A stretch of DNA of 8,803 bases from Geobacter sp. (lineage in GTDB: Bacteria; Desulfobacterota; Desulfuromonadia; Geobacterales; DSM-12255). Position 1 is the first letter of the stretch. Every line of letters begins with the position of its first letter. Both the position numbers and the translations under genes were made by a program. The stretch is taken from the NCBI GenBank assembly GCA_012026855.1, contig VEOV01000124.1, forward strand, positions 1 through 8,803. The letters run 5' to 3'. The notes beneath the pieces are model-generated. The model was not told the origin of the DNA, ran no database searches, and worked only from the letters and a program-made list of their open reading frames with translations. Shown here in pieces: positions 1-4,332 of the stretch.

Positions 1-4
1 CACC

Positions 5-358
5 ATGTCCATGCTCGAATACCGCATCGATAGCAAGCAGGGGGAGCCGGTAAAGCTCAAATCCTACCGGGAGAACTTTGACAAGAAGACCAATCCCAAC
101 AAGCCGACCATCCTCTTCCTCGGCATGCAGGACGGCATCAACGTGCTGAAGAAAAACAAGAATTTCCTCAATGACTTCGATGAAGTCAGCAAGATCAACG
201 AATGGATCATGGCTGAGGCCAAGGCTAACCCTACCAGGGTCAGCGCGCCGGTCGACATCCTGAAGATCTCGCCGAAAAAGGCCGAATGGATCCAGCACAA
301 GGAGCAGTGCCCGGAGATCGAAGAGCCGGTAAAAAAGGGGCATACCGGTAAAAAGTAA
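5..358 (+). CDS. Unrecognised 117-aa protein, possibly the C-terminal part of a larger protein
   Basis: I do not recognise this family. The frame is open to the left edge, and the first ATG lies only 4 bases into the window, so no ribosome binding site can be seen. It may be a whole small protein or the end of a longer one. A second in-frame ATG lies at 11-13. The sequence is hydrophilic and lysine-rich, with one short hydrophobic stretch (PTILFLGMQDGINVL, about residues 34-48) and a charged tail ending KKGHTGKK. There is no membrane helix, no Cys motif and no signal peptide in the visible part; its only Cys is in EQCPE. The stop is 20 nt before the DUF362 gene on the same strand, so the two are probably co-transcribed. 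Codon use matches its neighbours and supports real coding. Function unknown. Confidence 0.6.
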   Translation: MSMLEYRIDSKQGEPVKLKSYRENFDKKTNPNKPTILFLGMQDGINVLKKNKNFLNDFDEVSKINEWIMAEAKANPTRVSAPVDILKISPKKAEWIQHKEQCPEIEEPVKKGHTGKK

Positions 359-378
359 CACCATGACCGGAGGGCCTT

Positions 379-1260
379 ATGAACAGACGCCGTTTCATCA
401 AGCTCATTGGTTTGGCCTCGCTCTTCTGGAGCAGTTCGCTCCGCAACCTGTTTGCCGCCCAGCAGCCCATCGTCGCCGTGGCAAACGGGATTGACCACGG
501 GCTGACCACCAGAAAGGCCATCACCGCCCTGGGGGGGATGAAGCGTTTTGTCAAACCGGGCCAGACAGTGGTGGTCAAGCCGAACATGGGATGGGACCGG
601 ACGCCGGAGCTGGCCGCCAACACCAACCCGCTGGTGGTCAGGGCCATTGTGGAAGAGTGCCTCCAGGCCGGCGCTAAAAAGGTCAAGGTCTTCGACCGCA
701 CCTGCAATGACGAGCGCCGCTGCTACCAGAACAGCGGCATTGCCTCCGCCCTGAGCGGCCTGAAGAGGGTCGAGGTCAAGCACCCGGAAGAAGAGCGCTA
801 CAAAAAGGTGGCCTTGAACGGCACTGCCCTGAAGGAATGGGAGTTGTACGGCGAGGCAATCGCGGCCGACGTCTTCATCAACGTGCCGGTACTCAAGCAC
901 CATGGTCTCTCCAAGCTGACCATCGGCATGAAGAACATCATGGGAATCATGGGGGGCAATCGCGGCACCATCCACAAGAATATCGCCGTCAGCCTGGCAG
1001 ACATCAACGCGGTCTTCAAAACCCATCTGACGGTGGTCGACGCCACCCGCATCCTCACCGCCCACGGCCCCCAGGGGGGGGACATCAAGGATGTTAAAGT
1101 GCTCAACAAGGTGCTGGCCTCTACCGACATCGTTGCTGTTGATGCCTATGCAACCACCCTTTTCGGCCTGAAACCTGATGAGATCGCCGTTACTGTTGAA
1201 GCCTACAAGCGCGGACTTGGTGAGATGCGCATCGACCGGATGAAAATCCTCAAGGTCTGA
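379..1260 (+). CDS. Tat-exported DUF362 domain protein
   Basis: A 293-aa protein of the DUF362 family (PF04015), whose biochemical role is not firmly known; members are often linked to Fe-S or redox proteins. The N-terminus is a twin-arginine signal: NRRRFIK at residues 2-8, a hydrophobic stretch to about 25, and a likely cleavage near FAA (25-27), so the product should be periplasmic. Family landmarks follow: KPNMGW (67-72), DRTCNDERRC (106-115), VPVLKHHGLSKLTIGMKN (169-186), DATR (221-224) and GPQGG (230-234). It lacks the ferredoxin domain fused to some DUF362 proteins. The start is supported by GGAGGG at 369-374, 4 nt before the ATG. It sits 20 nt after the first gene and 7 nt before the NRAMP gene, which suggests one operon. 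Family assignment is confident; function is not. Confidence 0.9.
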   Translation: MNRRRFIKLIGLASLFWSSSLRNLFAAQQPIVAVANGIDHGLTTRKAITALGGMKRFVKPGQTVVVKPNMGWDRTPELAANTNPLVVRAIVEECLQAGAKKVKVFDRTCNDERRCYQNSGIASALSGLKRVEVKHPEEERYKKVALNGTALKEWELYGEAIAADVFINVPVLKHHGLSKLTIGMKNIMGIMGGNRGTIHKNIAVSLADINAVFKTHLTVVDATRILTAHGPQGGDIKDVKVLNKVLASTDIVAVDAYATTLFGLKPDEIAVTVEAYKRGLGEMRIDRMKILKV

Positions 1261-1267
1261 CCACCCG

Positions 1268-2509
1268 ATGTTCGGCTGGAATAACCATACCAGGGCGGTA
1301 ATCTCCGACATCAGGAAATACCTCGGGCCGGGGCTGCTGGTCACCGTCGGCTTTATTGATCCCGGCAACTGGGCAGCCAATGTGGCGGCCGGCTCCCAGT
1401 ACGGCTACACCCTCCTCTGGATGGTCCCCCTCTCCACCATCATGTTGATCCTGCTGCAGCACAACGCCGCCCATCTTGGCATCGCCACCGGCCTCTGCCT
1501 CTCCGAAGCGGCCACAGCCCACCTGCCCCGCTCCGTTTCCCTGCCTGTGCTCGGCTCGGCCACCCTGGCGGCCTGCGCCACGGCCACCGCCGAACTGCTC
1601 GGCGGCGGCATCGCCCTGCAGATGCTGTTCGGCATTCCGGTAAAAATCGGCTCCCTGCTGGTATTTGCCCTGATACTCTGGCTCCTCTTCGGCACCGCCT
1701 ACCGCCGTCTGGAACGCTACATCATCGGCTTTGTCTCCCTTATCGGCCTCTCCTTCATCTTTGAACTCTGGCTCGCCCCGGTCAACTTTCACAGCGCAGC
1801 CATCGGCTGGGTGCTGCCCGCCTTCCCCAACGGCTCACTCCCCATCATCATGAGCGTCCTCGGCGCAGTGGTCATGCCCCACAACCTGTTTCTCCATTCC
1901 GAGATCATCCAGAGCCGCCAGTGGAACCTAGAAAACGATGCAGCCATCAGCTATCAGCTCAAGTTCGAGTTCCTCGACACCCTCATCTCCATGGGGATCG
2001 GCTGGGCCATCAACAGCGCCATGATCCTCATGGCAGCGGCAACATTCTATCTGCAAAAGGTGACCGTAACCGATCTTGCCCAGGCTGAGAGCATGCTCCG
2101 CCCGCTGCTGGGGAGCAGCGCCGCCCTGATATTCGCCCTGGCGCTCCTCTTTGCCGGCATTGCCTCATCCATCACCGCCGGCATGGCCGGCGGCAGCATC
2201 TTTGCCGGTATCTTCGGCGAACCGTTCAACAGCGGCGACCGTCATACCCGGCTCGGCATCCTTTTAACAATGATCCTCGGCGCCCTGCCGATCCTGCTAC
2301 TGCAGGACACTTTTAAAGGGCTGATCGTCTCCCAGATCCTCCTCAGCATCCAGCTCCCCTGGACCATCTTCCTGCAGATCTACCTCACCTCCTCGAAAAA
2401 GGTCATGGGCAAACATGCCAACAACCTGCTCGGCAGCATCATGCTCTGGAGCATCGCCGCCATTGTCACCGGCCTGAATATCATGCTGCTGCTCGATTTG
2501 CTGAAGTAA
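1268..2509 (+). CDS. NRAMP-family Mn2+/Fe2+ transporter (MntH-like)
   Basis: A 413-aa polytopic inner-membrane protein of the Nramp family, proton-coupled importers of divalent metals such as Mn2+ and Fe2+. The two hallmark metal-binding elements are present: DPGN at residues 31-34 in the first helix and MPHN at 203-206 in the sixth. Length matches E. coli MntH (about 412 aa), and about eleven hydrophobic segments run through the protein. The ATG lies 7 nt after the DUF362 stop. No strong Shine-Dalgarno is visible, only a weak AAGG near the end of the DUF362 gene, so translation may be coupled. Substrate preference (Mn versus Fe) cannot be read from sequence alone. It is probably the last gene of the left-hand operon, although no convincing terminator follows directly. 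Confidence 0.93.
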   Translation: MFGWNNHTRAVISDIRKYLGPGLLVTVGFIDPGNWAANVAAGSQYGYTLLWMVPLSTIMLILLQHNAAHLGIATGLCLSEAATAHLPRSVSLPVLGSATLAACATATAELLGGGIALQMLFGIPVKIGSLLVFALILWLLFGTAYRRLERYIIGFVSLIGLSFIFELWLAPVNFHSAAIGWVLPAFPNGSLPIIMSVLGAVVMPHNLFLHSEIIQSRQWNLENDAAISYQLKFEFLDTLISMGIGWAINSAMILMAAATFYLQKVTVTDLAQAESMLRPLLGSSAALIFALALLFAGIASSITAGMAGGSIFAGIFGEPFNSGDRHTRLGILLTMILGALPILLLQDTFKGLIVSQILLSIQLPWTIFLQIYLTSSKKVMGKHANNLLGSIMLWSIAAIVTGLNIMLLLDLLK

Positions 2510-2543
2510 GCCTGATTCCCGCTCACCACCCGTCTATTACCCC

Positions 2544-2572
2544 TTGACAGGCGTTAGTCGTCGCAGTATTGT
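2544..2572 (+). promoter_or_regulatory. Sigma70-like promoter candidate
   Basis: A perfect -35 box, TTGACA (2544-2549), is followed after exactly 17 bp by TATTGT (2567-2572), a 4/6 match to the -10 box. It lies just after the NRAMP gene and points at the dockerin-like gene, giving a leader of about 180 nt. It was found by eye; a single match of this kind can occur by chance. Confidence 0.4.
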
Positions 2573-2589
2573 GAGGGCACTTTTATGTA

Positions 2590-2652
2590 ATGGAGCAAAT
2601 GATGGCAGTGGGAGGAGTCGTAATGACTACAGAAGCCGTGCTACCGGAATAA
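2590..2652 (+). promoter_or_regulatory. Possible leader peptide ORF in the dockerin gene leader
   Basis: A short frame starts at ATG 2590 and encodes 20 residues. An internal in-frame ATG at 2623 would give the 9-mer MTTEAVLPE, ending at TAA 2650-2652. The internal start has a textbook Shine-Dalgarno, GGAGGA at 2611-2616, with 6 nt spacing, which is why the reading is worth recording. The second half of the frame lies inside the hairpin at 2633-2667. This could be a translated leader that affects RNA folding, or chance. Confidence 0.22.
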
Positions 2653-2667
2653 CCGGCGGCGCGGCTT
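2633..2667 (+). other. Stem-loop in the leader
   Basis: AAGCCGTG (2633-2640) pairs with CGCGGCTT (2660-2667) over 8 bp with one G-U pair. Inside it CCGG (2644-2647) pairs with CCGG (2653-2656) across a 5-nt AATAA loop. Only three T residues follow, so it is a poor Rho-independent terminator for the NRAMP operon; a leader RNA structure is equally possible. Confidence 0.35.
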
Positions 2668-2668
2668 T

Positions 2669-2681
2669 GTGCATTCTGCAC
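2669..2681 (+). repeat. Short perfect inverted repeat upstream of the sigma54-like site
   Basis: GTGCA-TTC-TGCAC is a perfect 5-bp inverted repeat with a 3-nt centre. It lies about 8 bp upstream of the -24 element of the dockerin gene. It could be an operator half-site pair or a small RNA hairpin. Confidence 0.25.
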
Positions 2682-2688
2682 TCGCATT

Positions 2689-2704
2689 TGGCAAAAATAT
2701 AGCC
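2689..2704 (+). promoter_or_regulatory. Sigma54 (RpoN)-like promoter candidate for the dockerin gene
   Basis: TGGCA at 2689-2693 supplies the -24 GG (2690-2691), and GC at 2702-2703 falls at the exact -12 distance required by the RpoN consensus TGGCACG-N4-TTGCW. The -24 half is good; the -12 half (TAGCC) is only partly conserved. Transcription would start near 2715 and leave a leader of about 48 nt before the dockerin ATG. Confidence 0.38.
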
Positions 2705-2762
2705 TTACAAATAGCGTCCTGCTGAAGTCATTCCGTTGCTATTCAATAGTTGAGGAGGTTGT

Positions 2763-3080
2763 ATGAAATTACGCCGGTATCTAGCTGCACTTCTTGTCGC
2801 GGTCCCTTTACTGCTCGGCTCTCCCGCCTTTGGCGCTGAATACATAGGCGGTGACATAGATAGCGACGGCATCGTCAGGCTTAGCGATTCTCTACTGATG
2901 TTGCGCTATATATCCGGCACCTGGACCATAGAACCGGAAATTTGTGCATATTCAGCGGACAATTTGTTTACAAACTGCTCAGGCCAGCTTCATCCGTGCG
3001 ACGTCAATGGTGACGGTCGGTGCGATTTTAGCGATTTTGCATTGATCTTGAATAAGTCCCGAGGGCTGATTACTTTCTGA
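2763..3080 (+). CDS. Small secreted dockerin-like protein with two EF-hand-type Ca2+ loops
   Basis: A 105-aa protein with a Sec signal peptide: MKLRR, a hydrophobic core at about residues 7-19, and cleavage near AFGA (22-25). The mature part of about 80 residues resembles a type I dockerin. Loop 1 is GDIDSDGIVRLSD, with D31, D33, D35, G36 and D42; loop 2 is CDVNGDGRCDFSD, with D80, N82, D84, G85 and D91. Both have the spacing of a 12-residue Ca2+ loop, each followed by a helix-like stretch. Four cysteines (61, 72, 79, 87) could form disulfides after export. Dockerins bind cohesins in cellulosomes, but isolated ones occur in bacteria without cellulosomes; no cohesin or glycoside hydrolase is in this window. 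The start is supported by GAGGAGG at 2752-2758. Base composition is more AT-rich than the flanking operons. Function unknown. Confidence 0.8.
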   Translation: MKLRRYLAALLVAVPLLLGSPAFGAEYIGGDIDSDGIVRLSDSLLMLRYISGTWTIEPEICAYSADNLFTNCSGQLHPCDVNGDGRCDFSDFALILNKSRGLITF

Positions 3081-3094
3081 TTTCGAGATCAGCC
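3064..3094 (+). repeat. Inverted repeat straddling the dockerin stop codon
   Basis: GGCTGAT (3064-3070) and ATCAGCC (3088-3094) are perfect 7-bp arms around a 17-nt loop that contains the TGA stop at 3078-3080. It can form an mRNA 3'-end stem-loop, but no U-tract follows. Confidence 0.35.
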
Positions 3095-3111
3095 ATCTTC
3101 TTATAAACCCC

Positions 3112-3156
3112 CCCACTGGATATTTTCGCTTAAACAATAGAGCGATGGGATTTTTT
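3112..3156 (+). terminator. Possible imperfect Rho-independent terminator after the dockerin gene
   Basis: TCGCT (3126-3130) pairs with AGCGA (3141-3145), and this stem can be extended by CCCA (3112-3115) with TGGG (3146-3149), leaving a 10-nt bulge on the 5' side. The run ATTTTTT follows immediately (3150-3156). The stem is imperfect and the loop is 10 nt, so termination may be partial. Confidence 0.4.
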
Positions 3157-3173
3157 GTCCACCTGACAATAAT

Positions 3174-3190
3174 TGGGACATATTGACCCA
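3174..3190 (+). repeat. Near-palindrome, possible operator or enhancer site
   Basis: TGGGACA-TAT-TGACCCA is a 17-bp dyad with 6 of 7 arm positions matching. It is about 90-105 bp upstream of the -24 element of the RHH gene, a usual distance for a sigma54 activator binding site. The activator is unknown. Confidence 0.28.
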
Positions 3191-3247
3191 TAGCGTCACC
3201 CCAGCCAGACTGCGCCCAATTCACCCTCATTAGTAATTCCAGCCACT

Positions 3248-3263
3248 TGCGGCATAAACCGCA
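3248..3263 (+). repeat. Perfect inverted repeat just upstream of the RHH promoter
   Basis: TGCGG-CATAAA-CCGCA has perfect 5-bp arms and ends 13 bp before the -24 element. An operator, possibly for the RHH protein itself, is an inference. Confidence 0.28.
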
Positions 3264-3276
3264 CATGATTGCTTTT

Positions 3277-3292
3277 TGGCACGGTATTGGCT
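3277..3292 (+). promoter_or_regulatory. Sigma54 (RpoN) promoter of the RHH gene
   Basis: TGGCACG (3277-3283), preceded by T, matches the -24 consensus fully. After the required 4 nt comes TGGCT (3288-3292), a 4/5 match to TTGCW, with GC at 3290-3291. The GG-to-GC spacing is exactly right. Transcription would start near 3303, about 42 nt before the ATG at 3345. RpoN promoters need an ATP-dependent activator, so expression is probably signal-dependent. Confidence 0.62.
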
Positions 3293-3344
3293 AATCCTGT
3301 ATACAGCAGTAACAATTTTTATCATTCAGGAGAGGAACAGTAAG

Positions 3345-3530
3345 ATGGGCAAGTCAATTGAAAATCCGCGCTACAACGTAATATCCATGAGAGTAAGTGA
3401 CGACGAGAGGCAGGAACTGGAGAGCCTGGTGGCAGTGACCGACAAGAGCGTTTCCGACATCATGCGCGAGGCAATGATGCTCTTCAAGGCCAACCTGCAA
3501 GGCCTGCAGCTGAACAGCAGGGCTGCCTGA
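3345..3530 (+). CDS. Ribbon-helix-helix (CopG/Arc-like) DNA-binding protein
   Basis: A 61-aa protein with the plan of an RHH transcription factor: a strand, YNVISMRVSD (10-19); helix 1, about 19-31 (DDERQELESLVAV); a turn around TDKS; and helix 2, about 35-49 (SVSDIMREAMMLFKA). Such proteins dimerise through the strands, which insert into the DNA major groove. The start is placed at ATG 3345 because AGGAGAGG lies at 3328-3335 with 9 nt spacing. A longer in-frame reading from TTG 3276 would place coding sequence inside the sigma54 promoter. It is a single-gene unit ending just before a strong terminator and faces the hydrogenase operon tail to tail. No toxin gene follows, so a toxin-antitoxin role is not supported. 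The target is unknown; autoregulation or control of neighbours is only inference. Confidence 0.8.
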   Translation: MGKSIENPRYNVISMRVSDDERQELESLVAVTDKSVSDIMREAMMLFKANLQGLQLNSRAA

Positions 3531-3557
3531 CACAGAGCAGCCTGTTGAGACACAAAC

Positions 3558-3584
3558 AAAAAACCCGCTTCAAGGCGGGTTTTT
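3558..3584. terminator. Bidirectional Rho-independent terminator
   Basis: CCCGC (3564-3568) pairs with GCGGG (3575-3579) around TTCAAG. The stem is extended by A-T pairs from the flanking A-run (3558-3563) and T-run (3580-3584). Reading right, it ends in TTTTTGTTTTT and serves the RHH gene; reading left, it ends in a matching T-rich run and lies 32 nt beyond the tatA stop, ending the hydrogenase operon. Confidence 0.9.
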
Positions 3585-3615
3585 GTTTTTCCATCAATAA
3601 GCAGCCGCTGCCGGT

Positions 3616-3786
3616 TCAAGCAGACGGCGGTTCAATCTTGTTGGCTTCTTCCCGGTGCAGCTCCTTCTTGAAACCCCTGATGCTGCTCCCCAGCGCCTGG
3701 CCGAACTGGGGCAGTTTTGCCGGCCCGGCCACCAGCAGCACAATGACGAGAATCACACACAATTCGGGCATGCCGATACCAAACAT
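3616..3786 (-). CDS. tatA: TatA/TatE-type twin-arginine translocase subunit
   Basis: A 56-aa protein. It begins MFGIGMPEL, the usual TatA N-terminus with the PEL element, followed by one membrane helix (CVILVIVLLVAG, 10-21). The hinge and amphipathic helix follow, with the conserved FG pair at 28-29 (PQFGQALGSSIRGFKKEL, 26-43), then a short polar tail. TatA oligomerises to move folded Tat substrates across the inner membrane. It is shorter than E. coli TatA (89 aa), lacking most of the C-terminal tail, but within the range of small TatA/E proteins. A good ribosome site (AGAGGAG, complement of 3793-3799, spacing 6) fixes the start. It is the last gene of the hydrogenase operon, 24 nt after the protease gene. 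The corresponding G. sulfurreducens gene is, to my memory, called hybT. Its likely clients are HybA and the HybS-HybL dimer. Confidence 0.88.
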   Translation of the reverse strand: MFGIGMPELCVILVIVLLVAGPAKLPQFGQALGSSIRGFKKELHREEANKIEPPSA

Positions 3787-3810
3787 AATTTGCTCCTCTT
3801 TTTGAAGTGA

Positions 3811-4293
3811 TTAATTCCTGGCGGTGACTGTTACGCCAGCCTCCCGCAGCTCCCCGCAGATCAGCCCGGCAATGGCCTGCAAGCCGCTGTGCAGCGGCGG
3901 CGACAGCTCATTGCCCGGCTCCAGCGACGCCGGGATAATGCCGTAAAAGGTCAGATCGGCCGGGGCCGCGCCCCGCAGTTCGCTGATGGTCAGCATCTCC
4001 TGGATGCCGATCTGGTGCGGCGACAGCTTCACCGGCAGCCGGCTCAGCATGATGTCCTCCTTGGTGTAACGCCGGATTTCACCCGCCGCGCCAGGGGCAT
4101 CGACGATATCCACCAGAAACACCTTGTCCGCCTCTTCGAACTTGTGGGTCACCATGATGCCGAGGGTGCCACCGTCATACAACTCGACATTCTCCGGCAG
4201 GTTGAACTGCTCTTCCATGTATTTGACAAAATGGACGCCGAACCCCTCGTCAGAGAGAATCAGGTTGCCGGCGCCGAAGATAAGAACTTTCAT
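3811..4293 (-). CDS. hybD: [NiFe]-hydrogenase maturation endopeptidase (HyaD/HybD family)
   Basis: A 160-aa cytoplasmic protease that trims the C-terminus of the large subunit once the NiFe centre is assembled. The N-terminal motif GAGNLILSDEGFGVH (7-21) is the family signature. The three residues that bind Ni/Cd in E. coli HybD appear at the same numbers here: E16 (in SDEG), D62 (in FLVDIVD) and H93 (in LSPHQ). The DGGT element (40-43) is also present. Length is close to HybD (164 aa). The start has AAGGTGA (complement of 4297-4303) just upstream. It lies 39 nt after hybL, whose C-terminal tail is its expected substrate, and 24 nt before tatA. Geobacter literature names this gene hybP as I recall; hybD is used here for the family. 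Confidence 0.95.
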   Translation of the reverse strand: MKVLIFGAGNLILSDEGFGVHFVKYMEEQFNLPENVELYDGGTLGIMVTHKFEEADKVFLVDIVDAPGAAGEIRRYTKEDIMLSRLPVKLSPHQIGIQEMLTISELRGAAPADLTFYGIIPASLEPGNELSPPLHSGLQAIAGLICGELREAGVTVTARN

Positions 4294-4332
4294 GATTCAC
4301 CTTTACTGTTCAGTTTTGCTGCTAATAATCCG

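Noticed and set aside
64..1380. A 438-codon frame on the - strand across the first gene and the DUF362 gene
   Set aside because: It lies antisense to a clear DUF362 gene with a Tat signal and ribosome site; GC-driven lack of stops explains it.
2573..2690. A c-di-GMP/cGAMP (GEMM-type) or other known riboswitch in the dockerin leader
   Set aside because: The conserved GEMM elements, such as the GCAAAGCC segment, are absent, and I could not line the region up with other classes I know. Only generic stem-loops are supported.
3171..3221. AATTGGG ... CCCAATT inverted repeat with a 37-nt spacer
   Set aside because: The arms are only 7 bp and mostly A/T, the spacer is long, and no gene or mobile element is bounded by them; chance is likely.
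3276..3344. A 23-residue N-terminal extension of the RHH protein from a TTG codon
   Set aside because: The TTG lies inside the sigma54 -24 box, has no ribosome site, and ATG 3345 has AGGAGAGG upstream and starts the conserved fold.
3345..3530. RHH gene as the antitoxin of a toxin-antitoxin pair
   Set aside because: No toxin-sized frame follows; a terminator comes 28 nt after the stop, and the upstream gene is a secreted dockerin-like protein.
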